This document shows, in pieces, positions 9,134-17,463 of a stretch of DNA of 64,000 nt. The notes under the pieces were generated by a model that was given only the letters and a program-made list of their open reading frames with translations, did no database searches and was not told where the DNA came from. The position numbers were made by a program, and so were the translations under genes. The first letter of the stretch is position 1, and every line of letters begins with the position of its first letter. This DNA comes from Sulfurimicrobium sp964552675 (GTDB lineage Bacteria; Pseudomonadota; Gammaproteobacteria; Burkholderiales; Sulfuricellaceae): positions 113,880 through 177,879 of the forward strand of contig CAZKHJ010000003.1 of assembly GCA_964552675.1 (NCBI GenBank), written 5' to 3'.

Positions 9134-10156
9134 TCAGATCAAACCTTTTTGTGCCAGCTCGCTTTTCAGATAAGCATAATAAATGGGCGCCGCCACCACG
9201 CCCATGATGCCGAATGCCGCTTCCATGGCCAGCATGGCGAGCAGCAGTTCCCATGCCTGGGAACGGATCTGGGTGCCGATAATGCGGGCGTTGAGGAAAT
9301 ATTCCAGCTTGTGGATCACGATCAGGAACAACAGGGAGGCCATGGCAATTTGCAGGGATTGCCCCAGGCTGACGATGACAATGACGGAGTTGGAGATCAG
9401 GTTGCCGACCACCGGCAGCAGGCCGGCAAGGAATGTGATGGCGATCAGCGTCTTGGTCAGGGGCAGGTTGACGCCAAACAGGGGCAGCACCACGGCCAGA
9501 TAAATCGCGGTGAAAAAGGCGTTCAGCGCAGCGATTCTGACCTGGGCAAAGACGATGCGGCGAAAAGCGTCGCCGAGCAGTCTGACCCGCTCTGCCAGGG
9601 CGTTGGCAAGGGGGGGGTAGCGGTGTTGTGCCGTCACCTCGCGCAGCGAGATCATGGCGCCGATGATCAGGCCGATCAGAACGTGAACCAGGGTGCGGCC
9701 CATTTCCTTGCCGGCAGTTTGCACTTCGCTGGCATGGGTGCGCAGCAGTTCCACGGCGGCAGCCTGGATGCCCTCGGCGCTGGTCGGCAGTTTTTCCACC
9801 AGCCAGCCGGGCAGCATGGCGCGGGAACCTTCGATGATGGCGGCCATTTTTTGCAGCAGTGCGGGAAGCTTGCCGGCATCGCTGTGGAAGAAAGCCATCA
9901 GGCCGATCGTGGCGAACGTGATCAGGGTCGCCATCAGGCTGGCGAGCAGGGCGACCGCGACAATCTTGGCCGGCCGGCCGCCAAAACGGCGCAGGTTGAT
10001 GCGCGCGGCAAGCAGGTGAACCAGCTCGTACATCAGCAGGCCTGCCAGCAGTGCCGGCAGCAGATGCGAATGGACAATGAAAACAAGCAGCGTGGCCGCG
10101 ATCAGCCAGGTGGCAATTTCGATGTGGTCAGGGTTGAGCTGTTTAACTGGTGCCAT
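9134..10156 (-). CDS. AI-2E-family (PerM/TqsA-like) membrane transporter
   Basis: A 340-residue inner-membrane protein of the AI-2E transporter superfamily. Two N-terminal hydrophobic segments are followed by a long soluble segment (about residues 90-150) and a dense C-terminal membrane domain with LPVVGNLISNS and LLFLIVIHKLEYFLNARIIG, the conserved end-of-family signature. Members export small solutes, including autoinducer-2 or sodium; the substrate is unknown. It starts inside the end of the waaF-like gene (14-base overlap), so the two are cotranscribed. Confidence 0.85.
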   Translation of the reverse strand: MAPVKQLNPDHIEIATWLIAATLLVFIVHSHLLPALLAGLLMYELVHLLAARINLRRFGGRPAKIVAVALLASLMATLITFATIGLMAFFHSDAGKLPALLQKMAAIIEGSRAMLPGWLVEKLPTSAEGIQAAAVELLRTHASEVQTAGKEMGRTLVHVLIGLIIGAMISLREVTAQHRYPPLANALAERVRLLGDAFRRIVFAQVRIAALNAFFTAIYLAVVLPLFGVNLPLTKTLIAITFLAGLLPVVGNLISNSVIVIVSLGQSLQIAMASLLFLIVIHKLEYFLNARIIGTQIRSQAWELLLAMLAMEAAFGIMGVVAAPIYYAYLKSELAQKGLI

Positions 10157-11195
10157 GCTTTTCCTCGTGGGTTGCGGCGCTGATCTGTTCCAGCACGTAT
10201 TGTGGCGTCAGTTTCGTCAGACAGTCGAGGTGGCCGAGCGGACATTCGCGCCTGAAGCAGGGGCTGCAGGGCAGGTTCAGGCTGACAACATGCGCCTGTT
10301 GCGACAGGGGCGGCGTGAACCCCGGGCTGCTGGAGCCATAAAGCGCGATGAGCGGCTTGCCCAGCGCGGCGGCGACATGCATCAGGCCGGAATCGTTGCT
10401 GACGATCACGCTGGCCGAGGCGAGCAGGTCCACCGCCTCGTTGAGGCTGGTCCTGCCGCACAGGTCGAGACAGGCGCCGGCGCTCAACCGTTCCGCTTCG
10501 CGGCCTGCTGCGGCATCCTTGGCGGACCCCACCAGCCATACCTGGTAACCCCGGACATGCAGCTGCTTGCCCAGTTCGGCGAAATGCGACGGGGGCCAGC
10601 GCTTGGCCGGGCCATATTCGGCACCCACGCACAGGGCAGCGATCTTTGTTGTTGAGTCCAGTCCCAGCCTGCCCAGCGTGGCCTGGCGCTGTTTTTCGTC
10701 CACTGCCAGGGTCATGCCCGGCAGCGGGTGCGGCACAGGTGCCCCGGCTTCGTCGGCCAAGGTGACGAAGCGCTCCACCATCAGAGGCAGTTTGTCCTTG
10801 TCCAGCTTGCGCCCGTCATTGATCAGCCCGTGGCGCATCTCGCCCCAGTAGCCGGTACGTTTGGGAATGGCGGCAAAGAACGGCACCAGGGCGGATTTCC
10901 ACGAATTGGGCAGGACGATGGCCTGGTCATAGCCACGCTGGCGCAATGCGCGGCCCAGCCGATAGCGGGCCGCGGGCTTGAATTCGCCATGGCGGAAGGG
11001 GTTGGGGATGGCTTCATGCACCTCCGCCATGCGCGCCAGCAGAGGCAGGGTCCAGTCCGGTGCCAGCACATCCAGTTCCAGGCCGGGATGGCGTTCGTGC
11101 AGGCGCTTGAACAGTGGTTGCGCCATGACCATGTCGCCTACCCAGGAGGGGGCGACGACGAGGATCCTGCGGGTCTGGGTGCTGGGCTTCGGCAT
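10143..11195 (-). CDS. waaF: Lipopolysaccharide heptosyltransferase II (GT9)
   Basis: A 350-residue GT-B glycosyltransferase. It has the N-terminal RRILVVAPSWVGDMVMAQPLF block, the family middle block ALCVGAEYGPAKRWPPSHFAEL, and the C-terminal nucleotide-sugar site IVSNDSGLMHVAAALGKPLIALYGSSSP. The C-terminus has SPCFRRECPLGH, a cysteine-containing block typical of WaaF. The enzyme adds the second heptose to the inner core of lipopolysaccharide at the cytoplasmic face of the inner membrane. It is cotranscribed with the AI-2E-family gene and transcribed away from the HDOD gene at 11346. Confidence 0.92.
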   Translation of the reverse strand: MPKPSTQTRRILVVAPSWVGDMVMAQPLFKRLHERHPGLELDVLAPDWTLPLLARMAEVHEAIPNPFRHGEFKPAARYRLGRALRQRGYDQAIVLPNSWKSALVPFFAAIPKRTGYWGEMRHGLINDGRKLDKDKLPLMVERFVTLADEAGAPVPHPLPGMTLAVDEKQRQATLGRLGLDSTTKIAALCVGAEYGPAKRWPPSHFAELGKQLHVRGYQVWLVGSAKDAAAGREAERLSAGACLDLCGRTSLNEAVDLLASASVIVSNDSGLMHVAAALGKPLIALYGSSSPGFTPPLSQQAHVVSLNLPCSPCFRRECPLGHLDCLTKLTPQYVLEQISAATHEEKHGTS

Positions 11196-11345
11196 GAGGC
11201 CGGAGTGTAGCGCTTAAATGATGATTGAAAAAGGCTTGCCGGGTGTGTTTTTAGCCGCGATTGCAGGCCTTCCGTTCCGCTTGCGGTGCCTGCGATTCGT
11301 GCTACCATCCGTCATATATTATTGTCATTCCTGCGGGAAGTGCCG

Positions 11346-12410
11346 ATGTCCGAGCCGATTTCGTTTCCCCTGGTTTCACTGCAGCTGGTTGCAGATCGGC
11401 AGCAATCGGTTGTTGCCCTGCTATTGCGAGTGCTCCGGAGCGATCAGTCTGGCTGGCTACCGCTGCTGGCGGAAGATTTTCTGGGCAAACCGTTCGGCCC
11501 GCTTCCCTGCCTGCTTCCCCTCGATCATCCCGCTCTGCTCGAAAACGGCTTTGCCGCACAATTGCCGTCTGATCATGTCACTTTGCTGGTGTCGCCGGAA
11601 CTTGCCGTTTCGCCGGAAGCCATCGCATTGCAGGCGCAGGGATTCGCTGTGGCCAGCGGGCAGCCCGTGCTGGATGTGGATACGCGGGAGCGCTTCGAGG
11701 AAGCGAAAAATGCCGGTGCCAGCTGGATCTGCGGAACCTGGTATCTGGAGCCGCAGCAGAAAACCGGCTCCGTCCAGGCCGCTTCGCAGGTGCTGATGCT
11801 GCGGCTGCTGCAACTGGTGGCTGCCGATGCGGAAACCCGCGAGCTGGAAAGCATCTTCAGGCAGGATCCGCAACTTTCCTATCATCTGCTCAAGCTGGTC
11901 AATTCTGTTGCCATGGGGCTGCCGAACAAGATCAGCAGCTTCCGCCAGGCCATTGTCATCCTCGGGCGGCGCCAGTTGCAACGCTGGCTGAACCTGCTGA
12001 TGTTCACCCGGCAGCAGGAACATGGCCGGCTTGCGCCGCTGCAGGCGGGCGCGGTGCTGCGCGCCCGCCTGCTCGAACTCGCCTGTGCCGCGCGTGGCGG
12101 CAATGTGGAGTTGCAGGAACAGGCCTTCATCGTCGGCATGTTTTCCTTGCTCGGCGCGCTGTTCGGCCTGCCCACCGAACAGCTCATCCGGCCGCTCAAC
12201 CTGGCCGACAATATTGTCGGGGCGCTGCTTGAGGGGCGCGGTGAACTGGGCATCCTGCTGCGCATGGCCGAAGCGGCGGAGCGGGCGGACGGGGAGGCGC
12301 TGGCTTCCGCCCTGGCGCAGGCCGGCCTGTCCTGGCGCGTTTTTGCGCAGGCGCAATTTCAGGCCTGCCGCTGGATGCTGGATGTTACCCGGGAGAACAG
12401 CGGTGGCTGA
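11346..12410 (+). CDS. Degenerate EAL plus HDOD domain signalling protein
   Basis: A 354-residue protein of YuxH-like layout. The first 150 residues look like an EAL fold that has lost the catalytic residues (no EAL, no DDFG). The rest is an HDOD domain (LLQLVAADAETRELESIFRQDPQLSYHLLKLVNS, given as a region near residues 155-190), followed by the helical VILGRRQLQRWLNLL. HDOD proteins are non-catalytic adaptors in bacterial signalling, often tied to cyclic-di-GMP. ATG 11346 sits after a plausible leader. The last 8 bases overlap the GTG start of the GGDEF-EAL gene, so the two are translationally coupled and probably act in one pathway. Confidence 0.85.
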   Translation: MSEPISFPLVSLQLVADRQQSVVALLLRVLRSDQSGWLPLLAEDFLGKPFGPLPCLLPLDHPALLENGFAAQLPSDHVTLLVSPELAVSPEAIALQAQGFAVASGQPVLDVDTRERFEEAKNAGASWICGTWYLEPQQKTGSVQAASQVLMLRLLQLVAADAETRELESIFRQDPQLSYHLLKLVNSVAMGLPNKISSFRQAIVILGRRQLQRWLNLLMFTRQQEHGRLAPLQAGAVLRARLLELACAARGGNVELQEQAFIVGMFSLLGALFGLPTEQLIRPLNLADNIVGALLEGRGELGILLRMAEAAERADGEALASALAQAGLSWRVFAQAQFQACRWMLDVTRENSGG

Positions 12411-14598
12411 AGAGCGCGAGCGCATCCCGTCCTGTCTGGCGCTGTGCCGCGCGGCACGCGATCAGAGCGGCGAGGAACTGGCTGCAACCCTGGGACAGCT
12501 CGAAACCCTGCTGTTATTGCAGCAGGAAGAGGGGCGCCAGCATGCCCTGCAATCGTGCAATGCCGAAACCCAGCAGCGCTGCCAGGCGCAGATTCTCGAA
12601 CAGATCCAGGATTCCGTGATTACCATGGATCTGGGCGGCTACATTACCAGCTGGAACCGGGGCGCCGAACAGTTGTTCGGTTATTCGGCAGAGGAAGTCC
12701 TCGGACGCCACATCCTTTTTCTTTATGCCGACGAGGATGAAGATTTTCTGGATTTTGATGCGGTTCTCGAAAATGGCAGCCATGCCATGGAAGTACGGCG
12801 CCGCAAGAAATCCGGCGAGGTGTTCTGGGCCAGCCTGTCCCTCTCCCTGATACGCGACGAGCAGGGCCAGCCAAGCGGGCTGGTCGGCTATCTGATCGAC
12901 ATCACGGAGCGGCTGGAAATCGAGGAAAAGCTGCGTCTGCACGCCCGTATCGTGGAGGATAGCGACCAGGGCATCATCATTACCGATGCCGACGAGTTCA
13001 TCGTCTCGGTCAATGCCGCATTTACCCGCATCACCGGCTACAGCCGCGAGGAGGCGATCGGCAAGACGCCAGATTTGCTGCGTTCCGGGCTTCATGATGA
13101 GGTTTTCCGCCAGCAGGTGCGCGCCGCGATGCACGGCGCCGGGCCCTGGCAGGGCGAACTGTGGGGCAAGCGCAAGAATGGCGAAATCTATCCGCAATGG
13201 GTCGCGGTCAGTGCCATTCGCAATCCACGCGGCGAGGTTACCCATGCCTTTTCCATTTTTTCCGACATCAGCGAGCGCAAACGCAACGAGGAGCGCATCC
13301 ATCGCCTGTCCAACTACGATGCCCTGACCGGACTGCCCAATCGCATACTGTTGCAGCGGCTGCTCGACCAGATGCTGAGCGAGGCCATGCGCAACAAGTC
13401 CCATGGCGCCCTGATGTTCATCGACCTGAGCCGTTTCAAATCGATCAACGACACCCTTGGCCATGATTTTGGCGATGAGTTGCTGCGCCAGATCGGCCGG
13501 CGCTTCCGCCAGTCCTTGCGCGATGAGGATGTGGTGGCGCGGGTCGGCAGCGACGAATTCGTGGTGGCGCTGTTTGATATTGCCCGCCGCGAGCATGCCG
13601 CCATTGTCGCCCAGAAGCTGCTGACCGAGCTGGAGCACCCCATTGCCCACAATGGTCAGGAGGTATGCGTGGGCGCCAGCATCGGCATCGCCATCTACCC
13701 CGAGGACGGCTGCGATACCCTGTCCCTGCTGCGCTTTGCCGACATTGCCATGAACATGGCAAAGAAGGTGGATGACGGCAATTATGTTTTTTACAGCGCG
13801 GAAATGAACCTGCGCTCGCAGGAACGGCTCGGCATCGAAACCGGCCTGCGCCGGGCGCTGGCGCAGGGTGAATTGCTGCTGCATTTTCAGCCCAAGGTGA
13901 GCATCGTGGACGGCGGCATTGTCGGGGCGGAAGCGCTGGTCCGCTGGCATCATCCGGAGGAGGGCATGATCCCGCCGGGGCGTTTCATCCCGGTCGCAGA
14001 GGAAACCGGCCTGATCCTGGATATCGGAACCTGGGTGCTGGAAGCAGCCTGTGCCCAGGTTGGCGCGTGGCGCAAGGCGGGGCTGGCCATGCCACCGGTT
14101 GCGGTCAACCTCTCGGCGCGCGAATTCAGCCCGGCCTTGCCGGGGCGGGTGCGCGAGGCCTTGCTGCGTCATGACATATTGCCGGGCGACATCGAACTGG
14201 AAATCACCGAAAGCATGCTGATGCATGGCGCCGAGGCGGTTGTCCGGGTCATGGACGAGCTTGTTGCCCTGGGCGTGACGCTGGCGCTGGATGATTTCGG
14301 CACCGGATTTTCCAGTCTTTCCTACCTGAAGCGTTTTCCCATCAGCACCCTGAAAATCGACCGTTCCTTCGTCATTGGCATCCCCGGCGATGCCGATGAT
14401 TGCGCCATTGCCAGCGCCGTGGTGAGCATGGCGCGCAACCTTCAGCACAAGGTGGTGGCCGAGGGGGTCGAGGAAGTTGATCAACTGGTTTTCCTGCGTG
14501 GCCTGGGGTGCGACCAGATACAGGGTTACCTGTTTTCCCGGCCGCTGCCGGCCGAGGATTTCGCGCGCATGGTGCGCGATGGGGTCAGGCTGAAGTAG
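12403..14598 (+). CDS. PAS-PAS-GGDEF-EAL cyclic-di-GMP phosphodiesterase
   Basis: A 731-residue cytoplasmic sensor-effector. A coiled N-terminus precedes PAS 1 (about 65-170) and PAS 2 (about 180-290, ending FSIFSDISERK), a GGDEF domain (about 305-465) and an EAL domain (about 480-725). The GGDEF motif reads GSDEF (382-386), so cyclase activity is doubtful. The EAL domain keeps the expected residues: GAEALVRWHHP, VNLSAREF, LEITESMLM, ALDDFGTGFSSL and VVAEGVEE. It should therefore break down cyclic-di-GMP. GTG at 12403 is the start because it lies in the last codons of the HDOD gene; the open frame further upstream is only the other frame of that gene. Confidence 0.92.
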   Translation: MAEERERIPSCLALCRAARDQSGEELAATLGQLETLLLLQQEEGRQHALQSCNAETQQRCQAQILEQIQDSVITMDLGGYITSWNRGAEQLFGYSAEEVLGRHILFLYADEDEDFLDFDAVLENGSHAMEVRRRKKSGEVFWASLSLSLIRDEQGQPSGLVGYLIDITERLEIEEKLRLHARIVEDSDQGIIITDADEFIVSVNAAFTRITGYSREEAIGKTPDLLRSGLHDEVFRQQVRAAMHGAGPWQGELWGKRKNGEIYPQWVAVSAIRNPRGEVTHAFSIFSDISERKRNEERIHRLSNYDALTGLPNRILLQRLLDQMLSEAMRNKSHGALMFIDLSRFKSINDTLGHDFGDELLRQIGRRFRQSLRDEDVVARVGSDEFVVALFDIARREHAAIVAQKLLTELEHPIAHNGQEVCVGASIGIAIYPEDGCDTLSLLRFADIAMNMAKKVDDGNYVFYSAEMNLRSQERLGIETGLRRALAQGELLLHFQPKVSIVDGGIVGAEALVRWHHPEEGMIPPGRFIPVAEETGLILDIGTWVLEAACAQVGAWRKAGLAMPPVAVNLSAREFSPALPGRVREALLRHDILPGDIELEITESMLMHGAEAVVRVMDELVALGVTLALDDFGTGFSSLSYLKRFPISTLKIDRSFVIGIPGDADDCAIASAVVSMARNLQHKVVAEGVEEVDQLVFLRGLGCDQIQGYLFSRPLPAEDFARMVRDGVRLK

Positions 14599-14621
14599 GT
14601 TTCAAGCGGGCAAGGCTTTTC

Positions 14622-14735
14622 ACCGCAAAGGAAAAACAACAGGCCCAAGCCATTGGCTCTTCTTCGCGCCTTCGCGTGCGTTGCTCCGCTTCAGCGGAAT
14701 ACAACCACGGGGAAGACCCTTGCGATCTTTGCGGT
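14622..14735. repeat. Intergenic inverted-repeat relic with ACCGCAAAG ends
   Basis: ACCGCAAAG at 14622-14630 and its exact complement CTTTGCGGT at 14727-14735 bracket about 95 bases with GCGCCTTCGCG-type text. It lies between the convergent GGDEF-EAL and amrS genes. A related sequence with the same ACCGCAAAGG core lies at 55319-55391. No coding potential was seen. Confidence 0.4.
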
Positions 14736-14751
14736 TCAGTTGTTCTCCCGC

Positions 14752-15846
14752 TCAGCGCACGGCATGGCCATGGATCGCCACCGGAATCTGCCGTCGTCCG
14801 AATTGCCCGCTGAAATGTTCGAAATGCCCGGCGATGGCCGTGCCGCAATGCGGGCAACGGCCGTTGTCGTCGAGATGATAGGCGTTGATCTGGTACCAGT
14901 CGCGCGTGATCAGTGCGGCGTGGCAGTTGGGACAGTAGGTGGTATCCCCCACCGGGTCGTGCACGTTGCCGATATAGACATAATGCAGTCCGGCTTCCAT
15001 GGCGATTTTGCGTGCGCGGGTGAGCGTGGTGCCGGGCGTGGGGGGGATGTCCATCATCTTGTAGTCGGGATGGAAGGCGGAGAAATGCAGCGGCACATCC
15101 GGCCCCAGTTCCTTTGCGACCCACTGTGCCAGTGCGGTGATTTCCTGGTCCGAATCATTCTGGCCGGGGATGAGCAGGGTGGTGATTTCCAGCCAGCATT
15201 GGGTTTCGTGGTGAATGTAAGAGAGGGTGTCCAGCACCGGCTGCAAATGGCCTGAGCACAGCTTGTGGTAAAAATCGTCGCTAAAGCCTTTCAGGTCGAC
15301 GTTGGCGGCATCCATGCCGGCGTAGAAATCACGCCGCGCCTCGGCATGGATGTAGCCGGCGGTGACGGCCACCGTCTTGAGCCCCAGGGCATGGCAGGCC
15401 TCAGCCGTGTCCATGGCGTATTCGGCAAAGATCACCGGGTCGTTGTAAGTGAAGGCCACGCTTTTGCAGCCGTGATGCGCGGCAGTGCGGGCGATTTCCT
15501 GCGGCGAGGCCTGATCCATCAGGCGATCCATGTCCCTGGCCTTGCTGATGTCCCAGTTCTGGCAGAACTTGCAGGCCAGGTTGCAGCCGGCGGTGCCAAA
15601 GGAAAATACGCTGCTGCCGGGATAGAAATGGTTGAGCGGTTTTTTCTCGATCGGGTCGATACAGAAGCCGGACGAGCGCCCATAGGTGGTGAGGATCATC
15701 TGGCCGCCGATATTCTGGCGCACGAAGCACAGGCCGCGCTGGCCATCGTGCAGTTTGCAGTCGCGCGGGCACAGGTCGCACTGGATGGTTTTTTCATCCA
15801 GCACATGCCACCAGCGGCCGGGATGGTTCGATTCGGCGGTTTTCAT
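14752..15846 (-). CDS. amrS: AmmeMemoRadiSam system radical SAM enzyme
   Basis: A 364-residue radical SAM protein. An N-terminal cysteine block (IQCDLCPRDCKL, residues 18-29) precedes the iron-sulfur motif GCNLACKFCQNW near residue 87. The C-terminus has two CxxC pairs (YCPNCH and CPHCG), probably a zinc or second metal site. This is the AmrS member of the three-protein set found with AMMECR1 and MEMO proteins. Its chemical product is not established by sequence. The ribosome site (CAGGA) lies right at the edge of the palindromic element at 15856-15999, which separates it from amrA. Confidence 0.92.
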   Translation of the reverse strand: MKTAESNHPGRWWHVLDEKTIQCDLCPRDCKLHDGQRGLCFVRQNIGGQMILTTYGRSSGFCIDPIEKKPLNHFYPGSSVFSFGTAGCNLACKFCQNWDISKARDMDRLMDQASPQEIARTAAHHGCKSVAFTYNDPVIFAEYAMDTAEACHALGLKTVAVTAGYIHAEARRDFYAGMDAANVDLKGFSDDFYHKLCSGHLQPVLDTLSYIHHETQCWLEITTLLIPGQNDSDQEITALAQWVAKELGPDVPLHFSAFHPDYKMMDIPPTPGTTLTRARKIAMEAGLHYVYIGNVHDPVGDTTYCPNCHAALITRDWYQINAYHLDDNGRCPHCGTAIAGHFEHFSGQFGRRQIPVAIHGHAVR

Positions 15847-15855
15847 GATAAATCC

Positions 15856-15999
15856 TGAGGTTGTGAAAAAAATCGTCGCGAGCGCAGACAGGCCGGGGGC
15901 GCCCGGCGCACAGCAACCGGAATGTATTGAAATACATGAGGATGGCGAGCGCCGCGCAACCCCGGGATGTCAAGCGCAGCAGAATTTTTCACAACCTCA
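15856..15999. repeat. 144-bp palindromic intergenic element A (TGA-ended)
   Basis: Perfect 15-bp terminal inverted repeats (TGAGGTTGTGAAAAA at 15856-15870, complement at 15985-15999) enclose further imperfect inverted arms. The centre is a small palindrome (ATGTATT GA AATACAT, 15922-15937). The whole can fold into one long hairpin. The last triplet on the amrA side is the amrA stop codon. The layout matches element B at 19162-19308 though the base sequence differs. No open reading frame is present, so it is MITE- or REP-like rather than an insertion sequence. Confidence 0.75.
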
Positions 16000-16545
16000 C
16001 TGTTCCTTCCATTTGCTCACGTTGTAGCGCGACAGTTTTACCCCCTCGTCCCAGAATCCGGGCGCGAGGCCGGCCTTGTATTTGAGGTGGGCCATGAACT
16101 GGGCCGGATCGGGCAGCTGCTCCCATACCTGCGGCAGAAAAGTGCTGCGGTAGGCGCCGTATTCGAACACGATGCCATCCACGTTGGGTCGCAGCTGCCG
16201 CAAGGCATCCTGCTCGCTGGCAAAGACGATGGGTGAAAGCGGGGAAAGCAGCGATACCTCGACATGCACATCGCCGAGTTCGTCCGCGCGCAGCGGTGAG
16301 AAGCGGTGGTCGCGGAAAGCGGCAGCAAGCGCGTTGGCCCTGACGTCGTCGAGCAGGGGGCGGTGCGCTTCCAGGCTGCCGATACAGCCGCGCAGTTCGC
16401 CGTGCTTGGTCAGGGTGACGAATGTGGCACCCGGCTCCTGCAGCCACGGGGGAGATTCATCGGCCTGAAGGGGGTGCCCCAGGGCGCTGGCAATCGCGGC
16501 ACGGGCGATGGCCAGCAGGATGGGGCCGTGTGTGTCAGTGTTCAT
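15997..16545 (-). CDS. amrA: AmmeMemoRadiSam system protein A (AMMECR1 domain)
   Basis: A 182-residue AMMECR1-family protein with the LRGCIGSLEAHRPLLDD signature at residues 51-67 and FSPLRADELGDVHVEVSLLSP further on. The function is unknown; the family almost always occurs with a MEMO-like dioxygenase-fold protein and a radical SAM enzyme, as here. ATG 16545 is chosen from the AMMECR1 N-terminus; a longer open frame upstream is the other frame of amrB. Its first 11 bases overlap the end of amrB. Its TGA stop is the end of the palindromic element's inverted repeat. Confidence 0.93.
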   Translation of the reverse strand: MNTDTHGPILLAIARAAIASALGHPLQADESPPWLQEPGATFVTLTKHGELRGCIGSLEAHRPLLDDVRANALAAAFRDHRFSPLRADELGDVHVEVSLLSPLSPIVFASEQDALRQLRPNVDGIVFEYGAYRSTFLPQVWEQLPDPAQFMAHLKYKAGLAPGFWDEGVKLSRYNVSKWKEQ

Positions 16546-17356
16546 GGTCGTGGCGCTCGAAAAAAGCGAATGCGCCATAGCCCACCACCCGGCTGTGGTC
16601 GCCCGCAGTGTCGCCGGAGTTGCGCAAATCCAGCAGCTGCGGCGTGAGGTGGTGGTGTTGGGCCGCCAGCAACAGGCCATTGACCGGCGTGCCGCCACAT
16701 GCCTGCTCGTGGCTGAGCGGGGCCTGCAGCGCCAGGATGGCCTGTGCGGTGGCATGGTCCACCCGCCGGGCCACATCATAGGGCAGGTAGTGGGAAAGGT
16801 CGGAACTGATGACAATCACGGTCTCCTCGCCACCCCAGAGCTGTTCCAATACCTGCGCGACATCCTGCGGGCTGGCGTCGCCCACTGCCAGCGGCACCAG
16901 GCTGAATTCGTCGAGAACCTGCTGTAAAAACGGCAGCTGGACTTCCAGCGAATGTTCCCAGGCGTGGGCGGGCAGGCTGTCCACCACCTGCGGCAGGGCC
17001 GCAATCAGCTCCATGGCTTTGCGGTCCAGCGGTACGCTGCCCAGCGGGGTTTCAAAGCTGCTGATGCCGCCGGGCAGGGCGAGGCCGCGCACCGGCACGC
17101 GATGCACCGGTCCGAGCAGGACGACGCGCCTGATTCTGGCGCGGGCCGGGACAAGCTGCGCGTATGCGCTGGCGGCGATGGGGCCGGAATAGATATAGCC
17201 GGCATGGGGTACAATCAGTGCCTTGGGTGCAGGGGCGCCGGGCGGGGGAATACGGACTTGCGCCGCCGCCAGCATGGCCGCCACGTCGTGCTTCAGGGTG
17301 GCGCCGTCGCCGGGGTAGAAGGCGCCGGCAACGGCGGCGGGACGAATTTGCTGCAT
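16535..17356 (-). CDS. amrB: AmmeMemoRadiSam system protein B (MEMO1 family)
   Basis: A 273-residue MEMO-family protein, related in fold to extradiol dioxygenases. Metal-binding-type residues are in VPHAGYIYSGPIAA (near residue 48), EHSLEVQLPFLQ and ISSDLSHYLPYDVAR. It is the third member of the AMMECR1 / MEMO / radical SAM set and probably the first gene of the transcription unit. ATG 17356 is chosen over an in-frame TTG at 17374 because a purine-rich ribosome site (GAGGAAGGGGGG) fits it and MQQIRPAAVAGAFYPG is the family start. Divergent from ispD. Confidence 0.93.
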   Translation of the reverse strand: MQQIRPAAVAGAFYPGDGATLKHDVAAMLAAAQVRIPPPGAPAPKALIVPHAGYIYSGPIAASAYAQLVPARARIRRVVLLGPVHRVPVRGLALPGGISSFETPLGSVPLDRKAMELIAALPQVVDSLPAHAWEHSLEVQLPFLQQVLDEFSLVPLAVGDASPQDVAQVLEQLWGGEETVIVISSDLSHYLPYDVARRVDHATAQAILALQAPLSHEQACGGTPVNGLLLAAQHHHLTPQLLDLRNSGDTAGDHSRVVGYGAFAFFERHDHEH

Positions 17357-17463
17357 GATGCCCCCCTTCCTCAATAGCTTGACGATAAAATGGGGATGTT
17401 TGCTGCTGTCTCAATCATACCCCTGCCACGATTCGTATCAATACTTGTTTGCAGGTTCATGAA

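Noticed and set aside
12514..14484. 656-codon minus-strand frame across the GGDEF-EAL gene
   Set aside because: Long antisense frames arise from GC-rich codon use; the plus strand has complete PAS, GGDEF and EAL motifs.
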